A stretch of DNA of 64,000 nucleotides, taken from NCBI GenBank assembly GCA_001247695.2, contig LGRX02035398.1:1-64000 (forward strand), written 5' to 3'. The number at the start of each line of letters is the position of its first letter. The first letter of the stretch is position 1. Below are positions 32,059-44,286 of the stretch, piece after piece. The translations under genes and the position numbers were made by a program. Under the pieces are notes generated by a model. The model did no database searches. It saw nothing but the letters and a program-made list of their open reading frames with translations, and had not been told where the DNA came from. The stretch is from Cymbomonas tetramitiformis. Taxonomy: Eukaryota > Chlorophyta > Pyramimonadophyceae > Pyramimonadales > Pyramimonadaceae.

Positions 32059-35000
32059 CAAGCATGTGCGGAACACGCATGCGCAGTATGAACGAACTAT
32101 TCGTTACCACAATACTGGTCGTTCAACCAACGTCTCGGGTTCACAACCCAATGGCGGTACCATCTATGCGATGGGAGACGTATGGTATAGATGAGCGAAG
32201 CGTTGGGCTTCAGCAGTATCTTCACACAGAAGTTCTGCAACTCATCCCGCTATTATCTGACGCTTGTGTTTGCCGTTCCACAGCACAGCGCATATTTGTA
32301 TTTTGTATGATATATTGAGGGCTTACTTATCTAGCCCTAACAGAATGGTATTCTAATTTAGCTCGTCAAGGCACGAACAACACGAGAACTCAATTGTGTG
32401 CAGCGCATAGATATCATTAATTTGTGTTGACAGGTTGCGGAGCACATAAGGCGACGCACTCGCATAAATCGAATATTTGATATATCCGCTGCAATAGCGA
32501 CGATAGCGTGCGAGAAAATTGTCGCGTTCGCAGAATAAGCGCACTCGCAGGATACAGCTGATCGCATATACTAGACGATAAGGTGTGCATATGGCATACA
32601 TCCGCGCAGCAATGAGATGTACTCACATAAATGGTTCGCAGATGTACATATGTTCGTAGATGCGACGCGGAAGCATAAATCACCAGCGGAATCGTTATCT
32701 GCGCGGAAAGTCATCAGCGCAGCATTACAATTTTCGTGATTGCACCAAATTGCTTTTTGTACGGCTTCATACATGTTGACGCGCGATCGACTAATTTGCA
32801 GTTGGCAGCATGCGCGATGGTCGCATGTTTTCGCAGAAGTGGATCGCAGCTTACAGCATGCATGTCAATTACATGCACGCGCTTGTATGAATCACATTCA
32901 AAAATTGCTCAGAATGATATATAGCATAGTAATCATCGACGGAATTTTGATCCGTACACATGTCAGCGCTCGTATAATGCGCTGATAAATGGCGACGACG
33001 ATACATGCTTTTCATCGGCAGCGCGCCCTATTGCATAAGTTATTTGCAGCGTGCTATGAAAGATTTCAATTTGCGATGATGATGATGTCGAGATGTTGTT
33101 AAGATCAACTGCACAATACATACTTACATCAAAATACTCTGCACAACAACTAATACTCGCAAGCATATTTTGGACGCATGCATGATTGACATCTGATATT
33201 ATACTGCAGCACACACCACATATTGATGACTGCACAAATATTCAAGTCGTCAGCATTTCATGCTTATCTCAATATAGTGTGCAAGATGTTTATTTAAACA
33301 CACACTAACATGCAGCACACATTACATGCAGCATCTAAGTATATACACATTCTATACTGAATGACTGCCACATTGTAAGTTGTGCATGCATCATCATAAC
33401 ATATGTTATATATTATCCAGCTTGATCACGGTAGCAGCTGGAATAGATGGCATCAAATCACAATACATTAGACGTGCACAAAAGCATACTTGCAGTGCAT
33501 GCTAACTATATTCGAACCCATATAGTGTAAGGTGCCTGTTCAGAGGTCTTAATAATTAGTTCGTTATGTCCCGGTGGAGTCGAGATACTCCTCGGACCAC
33601 ATATCGTTCTACTGTGGATCACTAAAAGGATTGCTCACCGGAACTATATGTGAAATATACCAGCAACTCATTTTGTAAATGAGATTATCTTGGAATTACA
33701 ATAACCTCTAAACTAATATATCATGCTAGATCTATTCAGTGCATGGTATACTGATTATCCTGCATGATAAACTGTGTGGAAATATTGTAATGTCCAGAAC
33801 TTATCTTCCTGTAAAGTGTGTAAAAGTGAGCACACACACACACACTGGCAAAACGTACTAATCAATAAGTACTATACATACACACACTGTATTACTGTAT
33901 GTATTGATATTCACTGATTCGTAGTGAATTGACCAACTTTAATATCTATCATGAATATGATAATGTAGATAACACTTCACAAACACATGTGCGTGTGAAG
34001 TGTCAGTGATGGCGATAGATATGGGAACAGATAATCCAACATGCTGAAGGGCTGGATGGAGTTATCTCCAGACCCGAAGGCAATATATTGTGCCCATGCA
34101 ACAGCTGGTAACTGTTGGGCGCAGTTCATTCGTCATTCCACATATCATCGCTGGAGCAACAACAACAAGTGCATTGCATAATGACAATTGATACAGATTT
34201 GATCAGTTCAAAATGCATGTAACTCTTTCAGAGCAGTAACTATATTGACATCTGATAGAAGTTGTTGAGGACAAGCACACACATACAAATGTGTTGTGTC
34301 AAACTGCTTTGATTATATCAAGCAATGTCCTGATATGTTTAAAATAAGAGATATCATTTTGATAAATCTTAGAGCACAGACCTATGCTCAAAACATATCC
34401 ATAGATTGATAAATATCACTAAAGTGGATAATCCGCTTAAGTTGATGACTCTATATATATCATCAGAAAGTACATTTACTGCCATGGGTTTAAATTAGTA
34501 AAACCCAGAAATGTGATCAACCTCAGATGTTGATATACAGCATAATTCACTTTTATGCCATGAAATTTATCATGTGCAAAGGTAAAGTGATTTGCAGTGC
34601 TTCTGTACTTTACATTCCACACACACAGAGAGATATGTATATATATATATAGCCAAAAACGGCCAAAATGGGTAAAATCCGTTTGCGATAGATTTGAAAA
34701 TGGAAAATCGGACCCTATTTTATTTGATAATATGATTTTATACCTATTGAGGTATGAGAAAATCATAATGACACATGCCATATCTCGTGTAACACCCTAG
34801 ATAATAGGTGTGGAATATGTGGGGGGTTACATATTGGCTGTAACACTAAATCGGTCAAAATGTTGTATGTGAAATACATTTTGAAAATTTCGGATTGATT
34901 TTTTTTTGCTAAAATGAATATTTAGCTATCAAATAACAATCCCTGATTTATGCAGCATGTGTAACACCCTGTAACACCCTAAAAATTGAATGTGTGTGTC

Positions 35001-35632
35001 AGGGGTGTAACATACCTCCTGAAAACCACTTAACATTCAGTATGGTATTAAATGCAGTTTTGCTTAAAAATAGTTGCAAAATATTTATACTGCTTTATTT
35101 TTACCTATTTTAGGGTTACTGATACCATTTAACACCCTAATCACATTATTAGGTATATGGGCCACTGTAACCTAACATGCCCTAAAATGCCACTATATAT
35201 TCGATAAACTTCGTGTTTGGCATTGACATATCATGTTGTATTCGACACAGACATGATTATATATCGGGCAACAACCCTAAAACTGTAACAGATGCTTCCT
35301 ATATGGAATGCATGCTATTTATGAGGTACAGGCAATTGACAACTGCCTTATATCACACACTTACTTGAGGGGGGAAGAAGGTGGATATATATATATACCT
35401 ACCTCATTATTATGTACGAATGTACTACATGTATGTAAACATACAGATATACCATATATAACATATAATAGAGATTCCTAATATCGACCCAGATCCATCG
35501 ACATGGTTTTTCGACATTCTTGCTGGTTCATATGATGCATTCAGCCGGTTTAAAGTCCCGAAATGGATCGCTGGTTATGCCGACACACAAACCAGATATG
35601 ACCAGATAGGCTACTATGACAACATCAGTCGT
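32059..35632. other. A+T-rich stretch with no confident gene; presumably holds the 5' LTR and leader of the gypsy element at 35.6 kb
   Basis: Nothing convincing is coded here. Seen are CA and TA microsatellites (33,829-33,846; 34,636-34,652; 35,388-35,398), scattered CCCTAA words (34,960-35,280), and a purine run GAGGGGGGAAGAAGGTGG at 35,367. An LTR and primer-binding site for the Gag at 35,633 should lie here, but no paired LTR exists in the window to define it. Confidence 0.4.
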
Positions 35633-36835
35633 ATGAAGCCAGATATGAGCCGATTTAGGGATCCAGCTAATGAGCCTCAGGAACCAGAAAACGAGTTCAC
35701 AGAAGATAATCCTCCGATGGTTTTTACAGATCCAGATACAGATTCAGTCCCAGCACCAGCTCCACCTAGTTTGGTCCCAAAGGTGAAAATGACACCACCT
35801 AGGGAATTCAAATCAGGACAGGACGCAGAAGTCTGGTTGGACACGGTGGACAGATATTTCCAGTTCACCTATCCTGGAGTCAAGGACAAGGATTTGATTA
35901 CAGTGTTTCTAACTCTTATTCAGAACAACGACAGACACTATTTTCAGGTCTTGGCACAACAGCCACATGCCACCTATGAAATGGTCAGACAGACATTCCT
36001 CAGACAATTTGGTAATCCTCACAAGAGATCAGTAGCCAAGAAACACCTTATGGCACTGACTCAAGGAACCCAAACCTTTGCAGATTATTTGCGCACATTC
36101 ACATCACTGGCTTCTCTAGCAGCAGTTGATTTGAATGATGTGCTAATAAAGGACAGATTCGTCACCAGTATGGATCCAGATCTCCGCAGACAGTTCCAAC
36201 TCAGATTCCTGACAGAAGAGCAAAGGAACAATCTGTCGTGGCAAGAAACCACACAGATACTGATTGATTTGAATTATGTCATTCATTCAAAGCAGTCAGA
36301 AACCCTTCACTATCGGGATCAGAAGGAGCAGTCGTCAGGAGGTCCAGCCAAGAAGGACAAAGACAAAGGACGTGGCCAGAAGCCATATGACAGATCCAAC
36401 AGAAATCGGAATCAGAATCAGAGTGGCAGCCAGAACTCCAATCAGAATCGGAACAAGGGAAAAGGTGGAAAAGGCAAGGGCAAAGGAAAAGGAAAATCAC
36501 AGAATCCTCAGTCTTGCAATCGTTGTGGTCGTGTTGGTCACATCGAGAAGGATTGTTATTCCACCAAGACCCCAGATGGAAAGGAGATCAAGGGTAAGCC
36601 ACCAGCTCAGAGTCCTTTCCAGAATCGGAGACAGCAGCAGCAGAATCAGGGTGCTAAGGATGGGTCCGGCAAACTCATCAATACGATCAACACCTTGGTT
36701 AAGGAACTGAAGAGTCAGCACAGCATCAATGCAGCAGTTGCAACTCCAGCTCCAGTTCCAGCTTCAGCTCCAGCTCCTCAGGGAAACTCTCAGGGTACTG
36801 CACAGGTACCGGTGTTGAGAGCACCCCGAGGGTAG
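35633..36835 (+). CDS. Ty3/gypsy Gag
   Basis: A 400-residue Gag. An acidic N-terminus is followed by a retrotransposon-gag capsid region (~60-210: FKSGQDAEVWLDTVDRYFQF, YEMVRQTFLRQFGNP, FADYLRTFTSLASL). A Lys/Gly/Asn/Gln-rich nucleic-acid-binding linker comes next, then a CCHC zinc knuckle (CNRCGRVGHIEKDC, ~299-312) and a Gln-rich, Pro/Ala-rich tail. The pol frame is open across the end of gag in the -1 frame, with at least 45 bases of overlap, fitting -1 frameshift expression, although a chance indel cannot be excluded. Codon use and base composition are more A+T-rich than in the chromoviruses at the window ends. Confidence 0.88.
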   Translation: MKPDMSRFRDPANEPQEPENEFTEDNPPMVFTDPDTDSVPAPAPPSLVPKVKMTPPREFKSGQDAEVWLDTVDRYFQFTYPGVKDKDLITVFLTLIQNNDRHYFQVLAQQPHATYEMVRQTFLRQFGNPHKRSVAKKHLMALTQGTQTFADYLRTFTSLASLAAVDLNDVLIKDRFVTSMDPDLRRQFQLRFLTEEQRNNLSWQETTQILIDLNYVIHSKQSETLHYRDQKEQSSGGPAKKDKDKGRGQKPYDRSNRNRNQNQSGSQNSNQNRNKGKGGKGKGKGKGKSQNPQSCNRCGRVGHIEKDCYSTKTPDGKEIKGKPPAQSPFQNRRQQQQNQGAKDGSGKLINTINTLVKELKSQHSINAAVATPAPVPASAPAPQGNSQGTAQVPVLRAPRG

Positions 36836-38040
36836 ATCAGCCTGAAGAAGCCACTGAAGCAAGTGGCCGGGTTGAGAGTATCTCAGAAGAAGTCCTTTCC
36901 AGTCTGACATTGCAGTTTCAGCAGATGGACACTCCCTCAGAGCACATCGCACAGATGCAGTCTCAAACAGCACAGCTGAAATCACAGAAAAAGCTGTTGT
37001 TGTACAAAGGGAAAGTATATGGACAGAGTACTCACATTTTGGTAGATCCAGGAGCCACATCGTCTTTCATTGACAGACAGTTCGCTGCTCAGCTTGGTAT
37101 AGCACCCACAGACTCTTCATCGTTTTCAGTGGGATTGGCTGGAGGAAGCCAACTACCATGCACATCCTATCTTCCCAAAGCTACATTTACGCTGGGCAAG
37201 TATAAGGATACAGAAGATTTCTACACCATTGACATGAAACCATTCACTGTCATTCTGGGTCAAGATTGGTTGGAGAGGAGAAATCCCCACATTGACTTTC
37301 AGACCAAAAATCTGACGATCACTAGGAAGCATTCATCAGGCTCCAGTATTCGCACAGTATTGTCCAGAGTTGAGCAGACTCCAGACTCAGATGACCTTCC
37401 TGAAATGGAATTGGTCAGCGCCACCACCATGAGAAAGCACCTTCGTCGTATTCGATCCAGTGGTTCGGCTGAAGAAGCCGTAGCTTATCTCTTCTTTCTC
37501 TCAGAGGTCGACGGTGAACTGGTCTTTACAGCATCAGACACAGACACCACTATGGAAGACCCCGAGGTCACAGCAGCACGTGATCAAATGAGAGAAGACT
37601 TTTCAGACATATTCCAGGAGGATCTTCCAGCTGGTCATAGGCCAGAACGGTTTGAAGGTGGTTATCATCGAATCAACATTGAACCTGGGCACAAACCACC
37701 ATCGCAGCCAGTACGTACCATTCCAGTACCCATGATGGAAGAACTCAAACGACAGATCATCAAATATGTCGACTTGGGTATCCTTCGTCCGTCATCATCT
37801 CCATATGGATGTCCTATCATTTTCGCTCCTAAGCCAGGTGGGAAGTGGAGGATGTGCTGTGATTATCGAGCCCTTAATAACATCACAATTAAGGACACGT
37901 ATCCATTGCCACCTCACGACACCCTTCTTGAACAGCTAAAAGGTGCACGATGGTTTAGCAGATTTGACTTCAATCAGTTTTCCCATCAGATCCCTATACA
38001 TCCAGATGACATTCACAAAACAGCTATTCGCAATGTCTTT
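36793..38040 (+). pseudogene. Gypsy Pol: protease and N-terminal RT, truncated
   Basis: The frame contains a retropepsin-like protease (HILVDPGATSSFIDRQF; DPGAT in place of the more common D-S/T-G) and ILGQDWLERRNPHIDF. RT begins at LGILRPSSSPYGCPIIFAPK and CCDYRALNNITIKDTYPLPP, with motif A FDFNQFSHQIPIHPDDIHKT. Just after KTAIRN the family match stops. The remaining residues to the stop at 38,115 are unrelated, so RT motifs B and C, RNase H and integrase are lost. The break near 38,035-38,040 probably marks insertion of, or recombination with, the LINE-containing sequence to the right. Confidence 0.82.
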
Positions 38041-38286
38041 GTCAGAATCGAAGGAACCAACAGTTTTCAATACGACTTTGAATATAGCATCACCAATGAC
38101 GGACAAGCCGCCTGAGCGTGCCACCTAGTCCGAGCCGCGGACCCAAAAATAATTTTCAAAAATACGATTTTGTTACTAACTGTGCTCGCAGGATGCATTA
38201 ACGACACCACAGAGAACACACCAACGGCACCATGGCGGACGACACAACGGCCACATACAGATTCGGCCCGCCCACACCCAGCATGT

Positions 38287-38549
38287 CAAGGTATGGTTTG
38301 CTGGAGGTCAACATTAGCATAAAAATTTGCAGATCTAGATCTCGAGATATATGTGTTTTTAGTTGGTGCTTAAGTATGGTTAAGTATGGGAGATCGCGGA
38401 ACGGTATCGACCATAACTTCTTCATGCCTTAACCACTTGACTCCCCGAAGTGCATAATATGTTTAGACAGGTTCAGCCAACCTATTTATCAAATAAAAAT
38501 ATTTCAAAACTTTTATGCTAATGTTGACCTCCAGCAAACCATACCTTGA
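38287..38549. mobile_element. 263-bp MITE-like element with 38-bp inverted ends
   Basis: TCAAGGTATGGTTTGCTGGA onward (38,287-38,325) is the reverse complement of 38,511-38,549. The inside is A+T-rich and non-coding. No certain target duplication. It sits in the leader of the LINE ORF1; its left end would also give a GT donor-like site. Confidence 0.75.
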
Positions 38550-38677
38550 TTGCTGACTCGCACCCTACGCAAGCTAACGGTTTTTTGTACCCGCAGGGTG
38601 AAAATACGCTCCAAAACACGTTCGTACAACACTCGAAAACAACCCTCCAGCACACCAAACTCATTTTCGCGAGAAAT

Positions 38678-39571
38678 ATGGCCAAAACCGCTAACAGACC
38701 CAGACTGACGTGCGCAGGCTCGTCCAAATCGACCCAAAAAACCACCACGGGCGAGCAGCATCACCAGCCACAAGGAGAAGCGACAGCTGGCCTGCCAGTG
38801 ATCGAAAACATGCAAGGGTACGACCAGTGCCCTGACGGCTCGGACTCAGGCTCTGAGCCGTGCCACTCTCCAAAAATAACACCTGTCGAACTTGGCCTGT
38901 CGGAATCCTCCGACTCCGAGCTAGAGTACGCCACTCCGGAAGCCGACCGAGCAACCGGTATGGCAGGCATACAACACGAGAAGGACGTTTCATCAGAACG
39001 TGCTGACGAGACACACACAGAAGACATCCCACCCAAGCGACAGAAGACCAAGAAGGTGCACTTCGCGGGAAGTGCAATCCCGCAAAAACAAAAAACATAC
39101 AAAACACATGAAGACGGGCTACCCGGCACTGCCGGCCCCCGCGCCAGGAACCCCGAGGGGACAGAACCTGGTTACAAAACACAAGTCCCGCAGGAGGAGC
39201 TGCGGAGGGCGCTGGACAGGCCCATCGACTACAGAAAAGTCGACGGAGCCCCGACAGACAACATCCCAAGTCTCCTTGAACACACCACATCGAAGAGCAC
39301 GGAGACCCCGCTGGGGAAGGTGTCTAGAATCTACCAGCGCCGTCCCAAAGCCACGGAAAACCCAGAGGCCAGAATCTACCACACAGCCATCAAGTGGCAC
39401 ACTGACCGCAGGGAGGTACTGGTGGCTGAAGACCCTCCTGCGCACGCCTTTAAACTGGGAGTGCCCGTAGTACGTGGGGAGAGACTCTCTCTCACCCACG
39501 TACGCTCAGTCACGGGCAGCAGCCTGGACCCAAGCGACACGGGGCCCACGGGTTTCCCGTATACGGGCACC
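38678..39571 (+). pseudogene. LINE ORF1, 5' part (interrupted by the 8.9-kb TIR element)
   Basis: The open frame extends from 38,546. The first good start is MAKTANRPRLTCAG at 38,678. The visible part is low-complexity and acidic at first, then KRQKTKKVHFAG and a Pro/Arg-rich stretch, with no known domain. At GTGT (39,561-39,571) the frame runs into the terminal inverted repeat of a DNA transposon and stops being ORF1. The frame resumes exactly at 48,484 after the second inverted repeat and duplicated CACC. ORF1 is therefore one split gene, not two. Confidence 0.7.
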
Positions 39572-39598
39572 AACACACTATTCGATGAAAATGATATT
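39572..39598 (+). repeat. Left terminal inverted repeat
   Basis: 27 bases starting AACACACTATTCG and ending ATGATATT; perfect reverse complement of 48,457-48,483. Confidence 0.9.
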
Positions 39599-39844
39599 AT
39601 CATATGTCATTTTTGGATTTATATATATTTCAAAAAAATCAGGGTTTAGTGATATTTATGCGCGAAATAGGGATACATAAAGGCAACACGGTAGAAAAGT
39701 GCAGTATGCGTACAATGAAAACACCGAAATATGCATACATGTATCATTCTTTATTCAAATGTTTACGAGTAGAGTACTTTTCACCCTATACCGTCGAGGC
39801 ATGACTGATACTATCAGTCAGGGCGGTCGACAAATCCTACTATT

Positions 39845-42800
39845 TTATTCATCATTCTCATCTTCCTCATCTGCATCATTCTCTTCTTCCTCAGATTCGG
39901 CAGTGGCCGCTTCCTTGCCCTTCGCCGTCGGTTCGCTCTTCTGTTTTGGCTTCGTCTCGGCGTCCTGATCGGGCTCGTTGTCGAAATTGATCAGCCGTTG
40001 CTGCGCAGAGCTGACCATGAACTGGTCGTGGTCGAAGCCGATCGCGTTCATACCACACCTCATGGCGGCCATGGACGTCGAGCCGACGCCGCAGCAAGCG
40101 TCGAGAATCCAGTTGAGTGGATGGCCGTTCTCATCCATCTTGCCCGGATTGTCACCGAGCATGTGGCACTGGATCAGCTCCATCAACAGAGCTTGGGGTT
40201 TCTGATGGTTATTCACGGCTTTGTTGTCGCGTTTGAACATCTGGTGCACAACCGGGAAGCCGCGCAAAAGTGACGCGCGGCTCACACGTTCACCTTCTCC
40301 AGTATCAAAGTTGAACATCCACTCCGGCTTTTTAGTAGACTCCCCCTGGGCATCGCTCTTTACATGGTACCCCAGGACGCCACATTCAACGTCATTGTAG
40401 CGCACGGTCCTGTTGGGGTTCATGTTCACGTTCTGCTTGTGCCAGAAGAACCGCTCCGCGCGGCCGGAGCAGTAATTGTCAATCACCTCCAGGAAATCGC
40501 TTTGTTGGACGAAACCGCAAAAGATAGCGATAGTCCATGCCGGGGCGGTGGTCTTGGCGTTGAAAGACTCCAGGAACGGTTGCACCTCCTCCTTGGTCAT
40601 CGCGTCGGGAGTCTTCTCCTTGTCAAGGGCGTAATTGCAGTCGATGATCGTCCCCGTGAAGGGCAGCCTCGGGACGTCCTTCATATCGCTCATGCTGCCC
40701 TTGACGATCTTCCAACGAGGGAACATCGGCACGTTCGTCTCATGTGTGGGCTCGTCCTCCTCAAGGCCTGCCTCTCCTGGAACCTTAAGCTCCGGCCCCT
40801 CGGTCCGCGCCTCCCGATAGAGTTTGATGTCGACTTTCACCTCGACCTGTTGCAAGCCTAGGATGTGCCCCGCGCGTGGCGCCTGCGCTTCTTGGAGATT
40901 CGCCCGCGCGTTCTCGACGTAATTCAAGATCGCGTGCGGAACTTCCCCAGACCCCCCCCGGCGCGCTCCCCCCTGAGTTGAAGGTAAGCAGCCGATCAAC
41001 GACTCGATTTTCTCTTGGGAGCTCCAGTAGGGGGTGAACTCGGCCTTGAATGCGTCCCAGGTTTGCAATCCCGCCGCGGACACCAAGTGCTTCTGCACCA
41101 TGCGTTCCTTCTTGAACTGGCTTATCATCAGGCCCCCCTCTTTTACTGACAACTCCTTCTGAATAATCAGGCGCAGATACGTGTCCACCTTGTCGAACTC
41201 CGCCTCCCCCGCCAAGCCGCCCAAGTTAATCCAGAACGTCATACCCATGGATTTGGCATTGTGGAGAAACTGAGCTTCTTCCACCAAAATGCCTGCCCCT
41301 TTAGACGAGCCCGCTCCGTGGTCCCCGCCTCCTCGTTGCACCTCGTCTTCCATCTGCAAGTAAAAAAACATTTTTAGAATGTCTTAAAATATAGAAAAGG
41401 ATGCTTTGGGGGGGTAAACACTGTTTGAAGCAAAAGTAAAAAGTAATTTACCTGTCGGTTGGAGGTGCCTTTTTTGCCAGCTTTCTTGGCGGGTCCCTTA
41501 GCGGGCGAAGATGAGGCCTTGCGCTTTTTGGTCTTCGAAGCCAAAGGGTTTTTCATGCCCTTCAGGTCAAACCTTCTGTAAGCCTCCATGATCTTAACGC
41601 AGAGGTCCCACGTCTGCGGCCGGAAATTGGCAATTGTCCAGTGCATGAAGTAGTGGTTGATTTGCACGCCGCCGAACACAGAATGCTTGGACATCGCTAC
41701 TTCCTTCACATGCGTCTCCATCGACTGGTTCAAGTGAGACATTACGGGGTACCAACTTGTGACCCGATCGAGGTGAGCGTTGATGTCATCCTCCAGCGTC
41801 TTCACCGTCACGTCTGCCTCAGGGAGGGTCTCAAGGTCTCCCTCGCGCTCAGACGTCTCCACATCCTCGATGTACTGGAATCCCTTGGGATATTTCTCGA
41901 TATCCGGGACTGCAAATCCATGCTCTGATTCGAACTCCGCCATTTTTTGCACCAGCCCTCCGACCTCGTAATACCCAGGTTGATAAGAGGTACCCTCTTC
42001 GGTGTCCTCGGGGACACCGGCGACGAACTCGGAGATCAACGCATCTCGGTAAACCTTGTACACGACCCCATTCTTTTCGAAAAGGGTCGAACGAAGCCCT
42101 TGCATGAACTGAGTGTGGTCTTTGCCTTTCGTCTTCTGGTCGATTTGGTTCTGCATCTCGCCTAAGAACCGAATCATGTCAGGCGTGAGACCGATGTAGA
42201 TCTTGCTCTCGAAGAACTGGAAAGCTATCTCCAACGGGATTTCCTCGTGACACTCGTCGGTGGCTTGATAACAGTGCTGGTGCCCAAAAACCTTGCCTCT
42301 GTATTTTCCCGCGAGAGCTTTTTTTATGGAGAATTCGGCACGGGTTTTGACATCGTCGATCGCAACAAGACCCGCATTGAAAGGGGCCCACGGGTTCTCC
42401 TTCCTGCTGTTCTTGATCTCGTTCACCCAGCCCCTCTCTTGATCCCGGCAGGCCTCGTACCCCGTCGCGTGGTACAGGCATCCAATGGGGAGACGAAACA
42501 CACTCCCTTGCTCCGCCGCCTCGTCGGTCGACATCGGGTTCGGCCACCGGTGCTCCATCTCGATTTGCCTGCACAGCTTTGCTTTCTCCTCAAAATCCAT
42601 CTTTGCTGCATGCTCCACTGTTAGCTTAGCGTGCCACCCATGTGCAGCCACCTCGGCTGCCTTCCTTGCCTCAGATGGGGTGGCCACTTGAGACATATCC
42701 ACATTGGCGCCCGCTCCAGTAAAAGCTCTGGAGCCACTAGGTCCTTGAAGGGCGCGTTCGGCAGCACGCTGCACATCCGTTCTCCTGGCAGCCTGGGACA

Positions 42801-43962
42801 AGACGAAACTGTTCATTAGCTAATGAAAGCCTTCCGCCCCGGTCAGGGCTCAGGGCGCGCGGTTCGAGGCGGAAGGCGTTCATTAGCTAATGAACGCCTT
42901 CCGCCCCGGTCAGGGCTCAGGGCGCGCGGTTCGAGGCGGAAGGCGTTCATTAGCTAATGAACGCCTTCCGCCCCGGTCAGGGCTCAGGGCGCGCGGTTCG
43001 AGGCGGAAGGCGTTCATTAGCTAATGAACGCTTTCCGCCCCGGTCCAGGCGCAGGGCGCGCGTTTCGGGGCCGAAAGCGTTCATTAGCTAATGAACACTT
43101 TCCGCCCCGGTCCAGGCGCAGGGCGCGCGTTTCGGGGCCGAAAGCGTTCATTAGCTAATGAACGCTTTCCGCCCCGGTCAGGGCTCAGGGCGCGCGTTTC
43201 GAGGCCGAAAGCGTTCATTAGCTAATGAACGCTTTCCGCCCCGGTCAGGGCTCAGGGCGCGCGTTTCGGGGCCGAAAGCGTTCATTAGCTAATGAACGCT
43301 TTCCGCCCCAGTTTAGGCTCAGGGCGCGCGTTTCGAGGCCGAAAGCGTTCATTAGCTAATGAACGCTTTCCGCCCCAGTCCAGGCGCAGGGCATGAAAGG
43401 GACGTACCGAAGCCTCTACAAATGGTACCTCGCCAGCAAGTCCGAGGTCATCGATCACTGCCGCTGGTCTCCTGCTTTGCCAGAAAGGAGCTGTAATCGA
43501 CGCTTTCCACGCCTGGTTTACATAGCTCGCTAGATAGAATTCTTTGCTTTTATTTTCGTCTGCTGCTCTAGTTTTCAAACTTTGAAAAGCCAAAAGCCGA
43601 TTTGTGTGCTTTGGAAGGCTCAAGGCTTCCTCAAAGTTTGCGCTGTCTAATTCGATCACAGTAAGCTTTCTGTTTCTGTACGCGACGAAATACAGAATTG
43701 GAGTCTCGTTCTCAATGATACTGTACGCTACGCGTTTCTCAGGAACGAGGCTACCCCCGGTTACAGTCGAAGAGGTAAATTTAGGAAAACTAAAAATTAT
43801 TTCTTCATTTTGCTCGGAAGGGTCCTCAGAGTGAATCAGTAATTGCAGACTGTCCGAAGGATCGTCGGCTTCAAGGGTTCTAACAATGCTCCACTTGTTA
43901 CCAAGATAGTGCTGGAAAATATGTTGAGCCCTCAGTGCTTGAAATGTTTCGAGTGTCGCCAT
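39845..43962 (-). CDS. Three-exon element gene ending in a DNA N6/N4-methyltransferase-like domain
   Basis: Exons 43,962-43,408, 42,792-41,452 and 41,353-39,845 join in phase 0 at GT-AG sites, giving about 1,134 residues. The start is the ATG of MATLETFQALRAQ; the frame is open upstream, but this Met opens the conserved-looking part. The C-terminus resembles beta-class amino-methyltransferases (motif IV before motif I). NHQKPQALLMELIQCHM is followed by WILDACCGVGSTSMAAMRC and IGFDHD (motif I, ~1045-1070). The expected catalytic D/N/S-P-P-Y/F motif upstream is not intact: the best candidate is IIDCNYALDK (~865). It may therefore bind SAM without catalysis, or use an unusual motif. An acidic tail (EEEENDADEEDENDE) ends the protein. 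Exon 2 ends in a Lys-rich linker. Intron 1 is filled by the palindrome array. Confidence 0.75.
42811..43364. repeat. Nine-copy palindrome array, left (67-bp period)
   Basis: GTTCATTAGCTAATGAAC, an 18-base perfect palindrome, starts at 42,811 (last base altered), 42,878, 42,945, 43,012, 43,079, 43,146, 43,213, 43,280 and 43,347. The 49-base spacers are G+C-rich and have their own dyad (CTTCCGCC/GGCGGAAG or CTTTCCGCC/GGCCGAAAG), so each unit can fold on itself. The array fills intron 1 (42,793-43,407) of the leftward gene. Confidence 0.97.
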
Positions 43963-44286
43963 TGCGAAATGAGAGAAATTGGCTGTCAACTGTGAAAGGG
44001 GTGTGTGTGAAAGAACTTTGAAAAAGTGATGTAACTTTAGCACAATAATAAAAGTCATTTCTGGCGGCTAAAAATGACATGTCGAATATCGATGTCAATT
44101 TTAATCAAAAATGACATGCGCTGTCGCTTTTTGATTCGGTCTGTTCAGATCAAGGATATGATTTTAAGATATCCTGGTGTCATTTGCGCTGAAATCGAGG
44201 ATCGATCGATTCAGTAAGATAGAAATTCTTGGTTGACTCGCAAGTCTATATCATTTTTAGAACGTAAAAAACGGCTTCATAAGCTA
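43963..44286. promoter_or_regulatory. Bidirectional promoter region between the two element genes
   Basis: About 324 bases between divergent start codons. AAAATGACATG occurs at 44,070 and 44,108, and dyads GATATCC/GGATATG and GATCGATCG occur nearby. No defined TATA box or binding site was recognised; the call is from position. Confidence 0.5.

Noticed and set aside
34950..35290. CCCTAA words suggesting an internal telomere track
   Set aside because: The words are scattered and not in tandem, so chance in A+T-rich sequence is enough.
39572..39600. CACTA-superfamily ends (CACTATTCG within the terminal repeat)
   Set aside because: The inverted repeat extends beyond CACTA to AACA, the duplication is 4 bp, and the encoded transposase is not TNP2-like.
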